The notes beneath the pieces are model-generated. The model saw only the letters and a list, made by a program, of their open reading frames with translations. It had not been told where the DNA came from and searched no databases. A stretch of DNA of 64,000 nt from an uncultured Muribaculaceae bacterium (GTDB lineage: Bacteria > Bacteroidota > Bacteroidia > Bacteroidales > Muribaculaceae): contig CAJTZS010000004.1 in NCBI GenBank assembly GCA_910584055.1, forward strand, positions 77,091 to 141,090, in the 5' to 3' direction. Of the stretch, positions 15,620-25,403 are shown one piece after another (position 1 is the stretch's first letter; each line of letters starts with the position of its first letter). Made by a program: the position numbers and the translations under genes.

Positions 15620-16633
15620 ATGGCTATCGACGTTAAATCCATCACTCAACTCATATCCGAGTTTCGCAAGTTGCAGACCAAAGACTCCATAACGCCGGAG
15701 TCATTGGGCTACATTCTGCAACGCCTTGCCGACCTGCTCGCTACCGCCGGTACCTCGGAGACGGTCAACAGCATTCAGACATTGCTCAACGGCTTCAAGG
15801 CCGCAGGTCAGGCGGTCGTGTCGCTCCAACAGGGCGCGGCCGACCGCAATAATATCCTTGCCAACATCAAGACCGTTGACCTCGGCAACGGCTCTATCGG
15901 CAATGCCACAAACCATCTTTTCATACAACAGGCGACTACCGAACGAGCCGGGGCAATGCGGGCGCAACAGGTTACTGACCTTAACAACGCCCGACGTGCC
16001 GTCGCCGATATTCAAAAAATTCTCGAAACGGTTCAAGCCAAACTCGGCTTGACCGAGGGAAACAAGGGCTTGTATAACAACGCCCAAATCCAAGTAACAG
16101 TCCAGGCAGGGGAACTTCGGATGTTGGGTGCGCAGCAACTCATAGCCGACGGTTACGTTCCTTACCTTTTCCGACTCACGCGCAAGCGCAACCAGTGGGG
16201 CGATAAAGTCGCCATCGAAGCCGGTGCCGCGCCTAAGAAATATTGCGCCGTCCGCAAAGGATGGAACCTTTACGGCTCTGTCTATTCCATATCCATCGCC
16301 TCGGACAACACAATCTCCTTCTCCACAAATCCGCACTCGCATCAGAGTCAGAAAGCCATCGGATATTCCTCGGCTCCTGACACGCTCGTTACGAGCTTCA
16401 CCCGCAAGGACGGCACACCGACCTTCGGGTGGGGGCGCTCGTCGGTCAAACTCGTTGACCGCAAGAGCACCGCCAAGAAGCACCGCATGATCCGACTGCG
16501 CTTCGCTATCGGATTCGCCAAGAAAATCATGCCGGGCCGCTCTCTCATTACCACGGCAAACCTCGTAAGCTCGCTCGCCGAGTTCTCGCTTATCTACAAT
16601 CCATCAACCAAGACATGGCACTTCGGGAAGTAA
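15620..16633 (+). CDS. Tail-fibre or baseplate-like protein
   Basis: A 337-residue soluble protein: a helical N-terminal part (residues 1-160, rich in Ala/Gln/Leu, with possible coiled coils such as ARRAVADIQKILETVQAKLGL) and a Ser/Thr/Gly/Lys-rich beta C-terminal part (residues 165-337). This stalk-plus-head plan is typical of phage fibre or baseplate accessory proteins. It has its own promoter after the inserted accessory gene and is followed by a repeat region. The receptor-binding role is an inference. Confidence 0.5.
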   Translation: MAIDVKSITQLISEFRKLQTKDSITPESLGYILQRLADLLATAGTSETVNSIQTLLNGFKAAGQAVVSLQQGAADRNNILANIKTVDLGNGSIGNATNHLFIQQATTERAGAMRAQQVTDLNNARRAVADIQKILETVQAKLGLTEGNKGLYNNAQIQVTVQAGELRMLGAQQLIADGYVPYLFRLTRKRNQWGDKVAIEAGAAPKKYCAVRKGWNLYGSVYSISIASDNTISFSTNPHSHQSQKAIGYSSAPDTLVTSFTRKDGTPTFGWGRSSVKLVDRKSTAKKHRMIRLRFAIGFAKKIMPGRSLITTANLVSSLAEFSLIYNPSTKTWHFGK

Positions 16634-16727
16634 ACACCAAACATTTCGTGCCAGTGAGCGCAGAGCGGAGCTTGCTCCGGCTATGCCGAGCACAGCCGAA
16701 ATCGATGGAGCGTAGCTCCATAAAAAA

Positions 16728-16857
16728 GATAGCCCTTGCGGTAAAGACCGCAAGGGGAATGCTATCCATTAAACTTCTTCCTGATAGCCCGACTGAAATC
16801 GCGGGGAGTGCTATCACACATACTTCGACACAGATAGCCCAAAAGGGAAATGCTATC
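16728..16857. repeat. Three related hairpins with GATAGC...GCTATC stems
   Basis: Units at 16728-16766, 16783-16815 and 16833-16857 each start GATAGCCC and end GGAAATGCTATC or a close variant, so their outer arms pair, while the loop region varies in length and sequence. In the first unit an inner stem TTGCGG/CCGCAA extends the pairing. Confidence 0.85.
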
Positions 16858-16869
16858 CCGCATCTGACA

Positions 16870-17030
16870 GAGGTACACGGTTCACTTAGCTTGGTTTCAC
16901 ATCGTCGAGAGGTATCCGGTTTATATGAGCTTGTTTTTACTTGGTTGCAGAGGTATTCGGGTACATTAGCTTGGCTTTACATTCGTTGAGAGGTGTCCGG
17001 TTTTGGTAGCGTGAAATAAACTTGTCTTTC
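16870..17030. repeat. ~40-bp tandem repeat, four copies
   Basis: Units begin with GAGGT at 16870, 16909, 16950 and 16990 (steps 39, 41 and 40). The first and third share TTAGCTTGG and a TTTAC or TTTCAC block; the fourth is more diverged. They lie between the tail-fibre-like gene and the holin. Confidence 0.8.
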
Positions 17031-17034
17031 AACG

Positions 17035-17042
17035 CAAAGTTA
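17035..17042 (-). promoter_or_regulatory. Minus-strand promoter reading into the repeats
   Basis: The sequence on the minus strand is TAACTTTG, with a TTG about 20 bases upstream, a good fit to the -33/-7 Bacteroidales promoter layout. Transcription would run leftward through the 40-bp repeats and the GATAGC hairpins. Confidence 0.5.
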
Positions 17043-17085
17043 CAAATAATTCTCCACATACACAACAGTTTAACTCACATTTTAT

Positions 17086-17343
17086 ATGGAAATTCGCAAA
17101 CACAAACCAACTGTTCAGTTGCTTGCCGCCGTCCTCCTGATTGTCGTTGGCTGCGGTCTGCTCATTGCCGGATTTTGTGTGCCGCCCCCCGGCGAAATCC
17201 ATAATTCTGTCCTTGTCGCCTTCGGCGAGATTCTGACTTTCGCGGGGGCAGTGTTCGGCATGAAGTATCACTATCAGTACGGGCACCGCCCGTCCGATAG
17301 CCAAAATCAATCCCATAATCCACAAGAACATGACAACCATTAA
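17086..17343 (+). CDS. Holin-like small membrane protein
   Basis: An 85-residue protein with two hydrophobic segments (QLLAAVLLIVVGCGLLIAGF near 11-31 and LVAFGEILTFAGAVFGM near 40-57), a short positive N-terminus and a hydrophilic His/Gln-rich tail. It is encoded directly before, and overlaps by 14 bases, the endolysin gene, the classical place of a holin. Holins permeabilise the inner membrane at lysis. No family signature beyond topology. Confidence 0.65.
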   Translation: MEIRKHKPTVQLLAAVLLIVVGCGLLIAGFCVPPPGEIHNSVLVAFGEILTFAGAVFGMKYHYQYGHRPSDSQNQSHNPQEHDNH

Positions 17344-17944
17344 GAAAGGAAGCAGGGGCGACGCGGTCGCAACCCTGCAACGGAAGCTCAACCTTATCGC
17401 AGACGGCATTTTTGGCGCGATCACCGACGAGGCGGTGCGCGACTTCCAAAAATCCCACGGTCTCGCTGTCGATGGCATAGTCGGTCCGAAGACCTGGGCG
17501 GCTCTGGGCATCGGTTCGTTACCGAACACTCGCCGCATCGACAAGATAATCCTCCATTGCTCGGCTACGCCGGAGGGGAAGGATTTTACTGTCGAGCAAA
17601 TCCGCCGGTGGCATCTTGCCCGCGGCTTCTCCGACATAGGCTATCACATCGTCATCTACCGCGACGGCTCTATCCACAAGGGCAGACCAATCGAACAGGT
17701 CGGCGCACACACCACAGGGCAGAACGCTCACTCTATCGGTATCTGCCTGATAGGTGGCTGTGCCGCAGACGGTAAAACGCCGAAGGACACTCGCACCGAA
17801 GCGCAGAGGGCCGCGCTTATCAAACTCGTTGCCGAGTTAAAGGCGAGCTATCCGTCGGCATCCGTCCACGGACACAACGAGTTCGCTGCAAAGGCTTGCC
17901 CTTCGTTCAACGTCCAAAAAGAGCCTGAGCTATGCGGTCGCTGA
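17330..17944 (+). CDS. Endolysin: PG-binding domain plus N-acetylmuramoyl-L-alanine amidase
   Basis: The 204-residue enzyme has an N-terminal peptidoglycan-binding (PG_binding_1) domain, residues about 5-60 (RGDAVATLQRKL, DGIVGPKTWAALG), and a C-terminal amidase_2/T7-lysozyme-like domain, residues about 68-200. Zinc ligands are visible at His76 (LHCSA), His172 and Cys180 (HGHNEFAAKAC), with the eight-residue His-Cys spacing of T7 lysozyme. It has no signal peptide, so it depends on the preceding holin. It overlaps both neighbours, forming the lysis operon. Confidence 0.9.
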   Translation: MTTIKKGSRGDAVATLQRKLNLIADGIFGAITDEAVRDFQKSHGLAVDGIVGPKTWAALGIGSLPNTRRIDKIILHCSATPEGKDFTVEQIRRWHLARGFSDIGYHIVIYRDGSIHKGRPIEQVGAHTTGQNAHSIGICLIGGCAADGKTPKDTRTEAQRAALIKLVAELKASYPSASVHGHNEFAAKACPSFNVQKEPELCGR

Positions 17945-18390
17945 TTCTTCTCCTGGCGCTGGCACTCATAACTTCGTGCCGCTCCCACAAGGAACTGCAA
18001 CAGGATAAATCCCTCGCAGTCGATTCAGTCGCCCGGTCGGAGCATCACCGCACAATCGCCACGATTGACTCGCTGATGCACTCTACATCTTTCGACTTCG
18101 ACACCCTCGAAGTCCAAGTAGAGCGTCCGACGGCATACGCCGAGAAGCCGGAGGTTATTCGGCTGAAAGCCACAAAGGGGCGCGTCATAGATCAGCGGCG
18201 TGTTCAGAGAAATCAAGTCGAAGCCTACAATCAGCTCGATACGGTAGCGTATAAGAAATCCGCTGCCGAGGCTTCAACGGAACACACCGCCACAACGCGC
18301 CTCTATAATCCGCCTAACGGCACGGCAGTAGCCATCATCACAATACTTGTGATAGGCTGCCTAATCTACGTTTTCTATCGAAAACGCTGA
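17932..18390 (+). CDS. Probable unimolecular spanin (u-spanin)
   Basis: The 152-residue product has an N-terminal signal with lipobox (LALITSC, Cys16), a hydrophilic charged middle, and one C-terminal transmembrane helix at about residues 131-149 (TAVAIITILVIGCLIYVFY) followed by RKR. An outer-membrane lipid anchor at one end and an inner-membrane helix at the other is the topology of one-piece spanins such as T1 gp11, which join or fuse the two membranes in the last step of lysis. It overlaps the endolysin gene by 13 bases. Function is inferred from topology and position. Confidence 0.75.
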   Translation: MRSLILLLALALITSCRSHKELQQDKSLAVDSVARSEHHRTIATIDSLMHSTSFDFDTLEVQVERPTAYAEKPEVIRLKATKGRVIDQRRVQRNQVEAYNQLDTVAYKKSAAEASTEHTATTRLYNPPNGTAVAIITILVIGCLIYVFYRKR

Positions 18391-20720
18391 CATTCAACAC
18401 GCACAGAGTAGAAGTTTTTTTCATAAGTTGCAAGGCGAGTTGCCCGTGAGGGTAGCTCGTTTTGTTTGTAGCGTTCATCTTTTCCGACCCGCCCGGCTGG
18501 TGGCGAATGTCGGCCATACTGACCTCAATACGTTCTCCGTTTGCTGCCTACATCCTTCCAAGTCCGAGCATCGTTGGTCGTAGGTTACGCCTTGCTCCAC
18601 TTACGACTAACGACCGCTTCGGTTTTCGGGGCGATAGAGTGACATACCTTTCCGCTCACGCCCCTTCCTCCACAAGCCCCGCAGGGCAGTTCCGTCAGGG
18701 TCATTCCGAGCCTCCGTTCATCGACCTTTGGTCGCTTTGCTCCGCAAAGAAACTCCCGGCTCTCCATTCGTGGCTCCCAAGGCAATCACACTATCTTTGA
18801 CGGCTACGTTCCCGCTTTCCGCCGCCACCACTCCTTCGTCGTGGTGTTGGCCCGCTTCACTCCGCTGTCAACCCGAAACCTCCGCTTGCTTTTCCGACTT
18901 GTAAGGACAGGCATCTGCACTCCGTTCTCCAATCGGCACACTGCCGCCATTCGCCACCATCCTCCCACCCGAAAGAGGACTGATGAACGCACGGTGTTTC
19001 AGCCGGTGGCACTCACCGTTATACTACGCCCAAGGGCAGAGAGGATTATACGCCGTGAGCGGAATATCGTCGGCTTATGTGTCGGCCCCACCCGGAATGT
19101 GGCTCTCGCAATGGCATTTGACCGCTCATTACGTCGGTCGCTTGCATCCCAATACATTGTCGGCTCCGAGCATCTTTGTTCACGGCTACGCTTCTCTCCG
19201 CTGTGAATAAAGACCGCTTCGGCCTTCCGGGGCGATAGATTGCGCCCTCCGGTCTCTCCGTCCCTCCGTGACTTCCCTCGCTCGCTGCGGGTTCACTACG
19301 GGGTCGCTCCCTTTGGTTACAAACTATCTTTGCCGATTCCACTCCGCTTGCCTCACCGACACCTCCGGCGAGCCTACGGTGTCGGTGCGCTACGTTACAT
19401 TGTCAACCCGGAAACCTCCGCTTGCTTTTCCGAGCCGCCAACGCCGGGCTGCTGCGTTCCATCCTTCATTCACACAGTGCATTTTCGGCTGCACTCGGCA
19501 TAGTCAAGCGAGCTTGCCTCTGCTCTCGTTGGCACGAAAATTCGCACGGATGCCACACTTCAAGCCACGTTCCTCCCACCCATAGAGGATGATGCCGCCG
19601 ACATTCTGACGCACACGGCTACCTTCGTCTATCGTCTGCGACGCCGCGCTACGCTTATATCACGCCCAAGGGCAGAGAGGATAGACCGCTGCCGGCCGAT
19701 GTCAAGGGCAATGTTATCGACCCCACCCGGTAACCGGCTTTGCCGCTTTGCTCCGCAAAGAATGTGGAGATTGCCGTCTTAACGAACACTCCCTCCGTCA
19801 GTCGTTTGCGTCCCCAGTCATCGGCGACCCCGAGCATCTTTGTTCACGGCTGCGCTTCTCTCCGCTGTGAATAAAGACCGCTTCGGCCTTCGGGTCGATA
19901 GATTGCGCCCTCCGGCTTGCCCTCCGCTTTTCCCCGACACCGCTCCTTCGTCACGGTGTCGGGCGCGTATGTCTGCACCTATGGTTACAAACTATCTTTG
20001 ACGGCTACACTTTCGCTATCCCCGACACCTCCGGCAAGCCTACGGTGTCGGCCCGCTTCCGTTCCGCTGTCAACCCGAAACCTCCGCTTGCTTTTCCGGC
20101 TCGTCGATGCCATGCCGCTGCTCTCCGTCCTCCGGTCGGCGCGAGCCGTCAGTCTCCACGTTCCTCCCACCCATAGAGGATGTTGCCCTTGCCATTCAGT
20201 CAGTCGGCTCCCTTCATTCATCGTCTGCGACGCATAGCCCCACGCCTCCTTCGTCGGCTCCCCAGGCCCCGATGGTCGATACGCCGATGCACTCACTTCA
20301 CTTCGGCAGACGGCCAACCGCTTATGTCAACTTCGAGTGGCCTCCGGCGCACGGCGCGGAGGGGTCGGCTAACTCTCAAACCGCAAGCGGATTTTAGAGA
20401 TAGCCTGTCGGTGGACTGCGTCAACCGACACCCCTCTGCGCTGTTCACTCCAAGCCGCCAACGCTCCTTTGGCTGTCTCACCTCCGTTACGCGCAACATC
20501 GTCATCACCGCCCATCGCCACATTCAGCCCCTCGACTTGATAGGTGTATCTGCGTCAAGGGAGAGCGGTGCTGTCGTGTGCGTTGAAATCCGCGAGCGGA
20601 ATTTCTACGCGCACGGCAGCGATTTTACCGCGCATCGGTGGGGGTGGCTCTGCATATTCCGAGGGAGAGCGAGGGGGGAGCGCAAAAATGACGTTCAGCG
20701 CGGTGGGGGGTGTGCAAAGC
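18391..20720. repeat. Degenerate ~600-670-bp repeats, probable relic of a repeated gene
   Basis: Three imperfect copies can be followed by landmarks: ACCGCTTCGG at 18613, 19213 and 19877; CTGTCAACCCG-type blocks at about 18865, 19400 and 20067; CCTCCCACCC at 18961, 19572 and 20163. The third copy can be read as TIFDGYTFAIPDTSGKP and continues in a protein-like way, but frames shift and stops accumulate within each copy. No intact gene is present. Several overlapping open frames are chance products of low-stop GC-rich sequence. It may be a decayed tail or adhesin gene or a non-coding repeat region. Confidence 0.6.
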
Positions 20721-20772
20721 CCCTACGGGGGCAAGCCCCCGTAACCCCCAACTCCCTCATTCTTCGGTCGTT

Positions 20773-20831
20773 GCATCTCGCAACCCGCTACAAATCGAAG
20801 ATATTTGTAGAACGGGACCCGCGCGAGATGC
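20773..20831. other. Large interrupted palindrome upstream of the tape measure gene
   Basis: GCATCTCGC (20773) pairs with GCGAGATGC (20823), CCCG with CGGG, and CTACAAAT (20788) with ATTTGTAG (20803), around a 7-base loop. About 30 bases to its left a second hairpin (ACGGGGGC-AA-GCCCCCGT, 20725-20742) is present. Confidence 0.75.
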
Positions 20832-21086
20832 CCAATTTGCCTGAAAGTCAAATTTTTAAGGCTTGATTTCAACGGGGCCCATCGGCTGGCAGCCGCCCAT
20901 CAAAATCAAGGCCGGTTCGTTCCTTCCCGGCACCCTCCCGTCGAGGCAGTTCCTCCTACGACAGTACGCCCCAAGTCGGCCCTGTATCCTGCCCGACACC
21001 AACCCTGTACGTCTTTTCCAGTACGAAAAGCCATGGCGATATTTGCAGGGAACACCTACAAATATCGTATTCAACACCAAGGAATT

Positions 21087-24000
21087 ATGGCTAATTATAC
21101 ATCAACCGCCAATGTCATCCTTTCCGTCAACGGCAAGCAAGCACAGAAGATGCTTACTCAGCTCGAAAAGGATGCCCACCGTCTGGAGAAGCAGATAGCG
21201 AGAGCCGCTACTGCCGGAGATAAAGCCACGATGAAGAAACTCCAGCGTGAGCTGAACCAAACCCGAAAGGTCATAGAGCAGTTGAAGGGCTCCGCCGCTT
21301 CGGTCGACAATGTTCTGCATCGCCTTGACTCGGCATCTCCCAAGGAACTGAACCGTACCTTGAAGACCTTGCAACAGCAACTCAACGGCATTCAGCGCGG
21401 CACCGCCGCGTGGGATGCCCATGTTGCCAAGATCAAGGCTGTTAAGGCAGAACTGCAACGTGTCAATGCCACAATGACGACCCAACGCTCGCTGTGGGAC
21501 CGCATGAATATTTGGCTCAATAACTGTCAGACCGCACTTCTCGGCATCGGCGCCGCCATTACGGGTCTCGTAATGGCCGGACGCAAGGCTGTCAACGCCT
21601 TCGCCGAAATGGACGAGCAGCTTGCCAATACCCGAAAGTACACGGGTATGTCAGTCGAGGATGTCAACAAACTCAACGATGCCTTCAAGCGCATGGACAC
21701 GCGCACACCTCGCGAGAAGCTGAACGAACTCGCTCAGGAGGCCGGACGTCTCGGTAAGAATACCTTGGAGTCCGTTCAAGGCTACGTCGAGGCCGCCGAC
21801 ATTATCAATGTGGCGCTCGTCGATCTTGGCGCAGGTGCCACACAGACCATCGCCAAGCTGACAAACATCTTCGGTGTCGAAGAAATGCTCGGCACGAAGG
21901 ACGCCATGCTTGCCGTCGGTTCGACTGTCAATGTGCTTTCGCAGAACTGTACCGCCTCGAAGCCTTATCTCGTCGAGTTCGCTCAGCGAATGGCCGGTAT
22001 CGGCTCTCAGGCGGGCCTCACCATCCCGCAGATTTTGGCTTTCGGTGCCGTGCTCGATGCCAACGGTCAGAAGGTGGAGATGTCGGCGACTGCTATCCAA
22101 AAGGTCATTATGAACCTTGCCAACAAGAACCAGGAGTTTGCAGCCCGTCTCGGTCTTGATGCCTCCAAGCTTAACGAAACGTTGAAGCACTCTGCTAAAG
22201 ACGGTCTGCTTATGTTCCTCGAAGCCTTGCAGAGGATGGGTCAGGACGTGGGATTCGAGAATGCCACGCTCACGCTCGCACCTGCCTTCAAGGATATGGG
22301 ACTCGATGCGGCGCGTGTGTCGCAGGTGCTCTCCACACTTGCCATGCACCTTGACGAGGTGAAGTGGCAGATGGGCGAGGCTGACAAGGCTTTCAACGAG
22401 GCTTCTTCGGCTACCCACGAGTATGAAATCTTCAACAACACAGCCCAGGCCGCCATCGACAAGGCTCGTAAGCGCGTGGGCGAACTTGCTATCGAACTCG
22501 GAGAAAAACTTTATCCCGTTATGAAGCATATCTATACTTCATCGGGTATTTTCCTCCGTGTTCTCAATGTGCTTGTTGACTTCTTCATCAAGTACCGCCG
22601 TGAGATTGTGACGCTGACGGTCTGCATCGCGGCCTATAATGTCACGATGCTTATCTACAACACCCGGACGGCTATGGCTACCAGAATGACCACTTTGTGG
22701 CATGGTGCCATCAAGCTGTGCCAGGGCATCATTCCGGCGCTCCGCATCCTGATTGTGCCGTTGATCAATACCATTCAGTATTTCACCAACGGCCTCGAAG
22801 TCAACTACGCCATGCAGCAGCGTTGGCGCAAGTCTATGGAGGCGATGAAGTTTTCCTCGTGGGTAGGTCTTATCCTCGCTGTGGCCGGTGCTATCTATGC
22901 TGTCGGCAGCCGTATGAAGGATGCCGCCGAGGAAGCAGAACGCGCCCGCAAGGAGGCAGAGGAATTTAAGAAGAAACTTACAGACCTCGACGAGGCTTCC
23001 TCGCAGTATTCAGCCAAGGAGATTGACCGCCTCGACGCGCTTTATAAAGCGGCTACGGATGAAGCGAAGTCAACCGACGAGCGCAAGAAAGCGGCTGAAC
23101 GTCTGCAAGCATTATACCCCGACTATTTCAAGAATATGTCGGTGGAGGAAATAATGCTCGGCAAGACCAAGACAGCATACGACCAACTCCGCAACTCCAT
23201 CATCGAAGTGGCCCGCGCCCGTGCCGCCGCTGCCAAAATCGAGGAAAACGAGAAGGAGTTGCTGACTTTGGAACAACAGGCTCCCGGACTACAGGCCGAC
23301 CGCGACCGTAAACGCCAGGTGTATAACGAATCCCTCGCCGAGTATAACCGCAACGCAGAGGCAGGTATGAATACACCCATGTTGCCCGGAGCAGCATACG
23401 GCTACCATGTGTCAAACAAGAATATAAACCTCGACAGTCAACGTGCGGCATACGAGGCGGCTGAACGTGCATATACACAGAATCAGACCCGACAGCGGCA
23501 AATCAACGAGGCAAATCAGTTCCTTCGCGATAAATATAAAATTTCCGCAGAGGCTCTTATGGAGCCGGAGGAACCGAATATACCTACTGACTTCGGAGGT
23601 GGCGGAGGTGGTGGAGGCGCCACCAACGGCTCCGCTGGCTCCGAAGATAAGTTTGCCGCTGAAAGGGACTGGCGCGAGCAGATGGAGGCTTCGGCCCGTA
23701 TCAGTTACGCCACCGGCGAAACTGACTACATCCGCTACACGGAGGAAATGGACCGAATCGCTGTCGAGTTCTACGAGAAGCAACTTCTTCACACTGACCT
23801 CACGGAAACAGAGCGGCTAAAAATAACCGCTGAGTGGCGCGAGGCGCAGCGTAAGCAAGCCGAACATGCCTCTGCCGGTGTTCTCAAAGATGAAGAAATT
23901 CGATACAATCAGCAGCTTGCCGAATTGAAGCAGTTTTACATCGACGGCTCTATCTCCGCCGAAACTTATCAGATCCGGACGGAGGAAGCCGAAATCGAAC

Positions 24001-25403
24001 ATCAGAATAAACTCGTCAAGATAGCTCAAGAGGCTAACAAGGAGCAGGTCGAGTCCGAAAACGAAGCCTACGAGCAGCGTAAGACCGAACTTGACCGGCA
24101 ACTTGCCGAGGGTATAATTACCCAAGAGCAGTACAACGAAACAATCCAACAGTTGGAACGCGCCCATCAGCGAAGACTCGCTGAAATTCGCAGTCAGCAG
24201 TTGGAGGCTGAAAAGCGTTTACAGTCGTTACTCATAACTCAGATGCAGCGCAAACAGCAAGAACGTGAAACACTCGAAGCCAAGTACGCCTCGATGAAAA
24301 AGGACTACTTCGGCGACAATCCCCAAGAGGCACAGGCCAAGTATGATGCCGACCTCGCTCTGCTGAAAGTGGTCTATGACCGCGAGATTGCCGCCGCCGG
24401 AGACAATGCCGCAGAGAAACTGCGCATTGATGAAGCCTACGAGAAAGCGAAACTCGCTCTCAAAAAGAAGTACGGGCTTCTCTCCGAGGAAGATACCCGT
24501 AACGCCATGGAAAAGGGTATCGCCGATTCTATCGAATGGCTCAACTCCGACGGTGGTAAGGCTCTCACCGGCACTCTCGACACGCTTGTTTCGGGTATGT
24601 CTGCGGTATTCTCACAGTTATCTTCGCTCATGCAAGCGGAGCTTGATATTCAGACCGCCGCCATAAACAAGCGGTACGATGCCGAAATCAGCCGAGCCGA
24701 GGGTAACACCTACAAAGTTAAGAAACTCGAAAAGGACAAGGAGAAGGAAATCGCCAAGGCGAAGAAGGAGGCAAACCGCAAGATGTTCGCCATGCAGGTT
24801 ATTCAAGCCGTGGCGCAGACGGCAACCAACGCCTTGAACGCCTACGGTTCCGCTGCCGCTATCCCCGTTGTCGGCTATATCCTGGCGCCAATCGCGGCGG
24901 CTATGGCCGTGGCCGCAGGTGCCATACAGATTGCCGCAATCAAGAAACAGCAACAGGCTTCCGAAGCCCAGGGTTATCAGTCGGGTGGCTTTACCCCGGA
25001 GGGTAAGCCTGATGAAGTGGCAGGTGTTGTTCACAAAGGGGAATGGGTCGCCTCACAGCGACTTGTCAATAATCCCCGAACCCGCCCATTGTTGGAGGCT
25101 CTGGACTATGCGCAGCGAACCAACACTATCGGCTCCATAACTGCCGCCGATGTGTCGCGCACGATTACTGCTCCCGCAGTCCTGGCCGCACAGCCTCAGG
25201 CCCCAACCGTGGTGAACAACACTTATACTTCTACGTCCGCTCCCTCGGACGATAGAATCGTCTCCGTGCTTGACCGCCTCGATTCAAGACTGAACGAGCC
25301 GTTTGTTACCGTGAACACCGTGTCCGGCGATCACGGCATACAACAGGCACAGGACGAGTACGACCGACTGATGAAGAACAAATCCCCTAAATCCAAGAAA
25401 TAA
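21087..25403 (+). CDS. Phage tail tape measure protein (TP901-like)
   Basis: This 1438-residue protein begins MANYTSTANVILSVNGK; I chose the second ATG because the upstream one lies in a 9-bp inverted repeat (21037-21067). A helical, coiled-coil-rich N-terminal region is followed by the TP901/PhageMin_Tail core (about residues 150-430, with MDEQLANTRKYTGMSVEDV and PREKLNELAQEAGRLG), hydrophobic segments near residues 500-600, long Glu/Lys/Gln coiled coils (about 880-1190), and a hydrophobic Ala/Gly segment near 1250-1290. These features set tail length and form the tail tube interior. The next gene overlaps its stop by one base. Confidence 0.85.
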   Translation: MANYTSTANVILSVNGKQAQKMLTQLEKDAHRLEKQIARAATAGDKATMKKLQRELNQTRKVIEQLKGSAASVDNVLHRLDSASPKELNRTLKTLQQQLNGIQRGTAAWDAHVAKIKAVKAELQRVNATMTTQRSLWDRMNIWLNNCQTALLGIGAAITGLVMAGRKAVNAFAEMDEQLANTRKYTGMSVEDVNKLNDAFKRMDTRTPREKLNELAQEAGRLGKNTLESVQGYVEAADIINVALVDLGAGATQTIAKLTNIFGVEEMLGTKDAMLAVGSTVNVLSQNCTASKPYLVEFAQRMAGIGSQAGLTIPQILAFGAVLDANGQKVEMSATAIQKVIMNLANKNQEFAARLGLDASKLNETLKHSAKDGLLMFLEALQRMGQDVGFENATLTLAPAFKDMGLDAARVSQVLSTLAMHLDEVKWQMGEADKAFNEASSATHEYEIFNNTAQAAIDKARKRVGELAIELGEKLYPVMKHIYTSSGIFLRVLNVLVDFFIKYRREIVTLTVCIAAYNVTMLIYNTRTAMATRMTTLWHGAIKLCQGIIPALRILIVPLINTIQYFTNGLEVNYAMQQRWRKSMEAMKFSSWVGLILAVAGAIYAVGSRMKDAAEEAERARKEAEEFKKKLTDLDEASSQYSAKEIDRLDALYKAATDEAKSTDERKKAAERLQALYPDYFKNMSVEEIMLGKTKTAYDQLRNSIIEVARARAAAAKIEENEKELLTLEQQAPGLQADRDRKRQVYNESLAEYNRNAEAGMNTPMLPGAAYGYHVSNKNINLDSQRAAYEAAERAYTQNQTRQRQINEANQFLRDKYKISAEALMEPEEPNIPTDFGGGGGGGGATNGSAGSEDKFAAERDWREQMEASARISYATGETDYIRYTEEMDRIAVEFYEKQLLHTDLTETERLKITAEWREAQRKQAEHASAGVLKDEEIRYNQQLAELKQFYIDGSISAETYQIRTEEAEIEHQNKLVKIAQEANKEQVESENEAYEQRKTELDRQLAEGIITQEQYNETIQQLERAHQRRLAEIRSQQLEAEKRLQSLLITQMQRKQQERETLEAKYASMKKDYFGDNPQEAQAKYDADLALLKVVYDREIAAAGDNAAEKLRIDEAYEKAKLALKKKYGLLSEEDTRNAMEKGIADSIEWLNSDGGKALTGTLDTLVSGMSAVFSQLSSLMQAELDIQTAAINKRYDAEISRAEGNTYKVKKLEKDKEKEIAKAKKEANRKMFAMQVIQAVAQTATNALNAYGSAAAIPVVGYILAPIAAAMAVAAGAIQIAAIKKQQQASEAQGYQSGGFTPEGKPDEVAGVVHKGEWVASQRLVNNPRTRPLLEALDYAQRTNTIGSITAADVSRTITAPAVLAAQPQAPTVVNNTYTSTSAPSDDRIVSVLDRLDSRLNEPFVTVNTVSGDHGIQQAQDEYDRLMKNKSPKSKK

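Noticed and set aside
16615..16989. 124-residue ORF over the hairpin repeats
   Set aside because: It overlaps the tail-fibre-like stop region and is composed of repeat-derived, low-complexity protein; the repeats explain the open frame.
20834..20846. Match of AATTTGCCTGAAA to the first bases of the window
   Set aside because: Thirteen bases only, with no further similarity; too short to call an attachment repeat.
18462..20866. Many short ORFs in the degenerate repeat zone
   Set aside because: They are Arg/Ser/Pro-rich, overlap on several frames and follow the repeat borders rather than any start or coding signal.
18391..21086. Diversity-generating retroelement (variable and template repeats)
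   Set aside because: No reverse transcriptase gene is in the window and the differences between copies are not adenine-specific.
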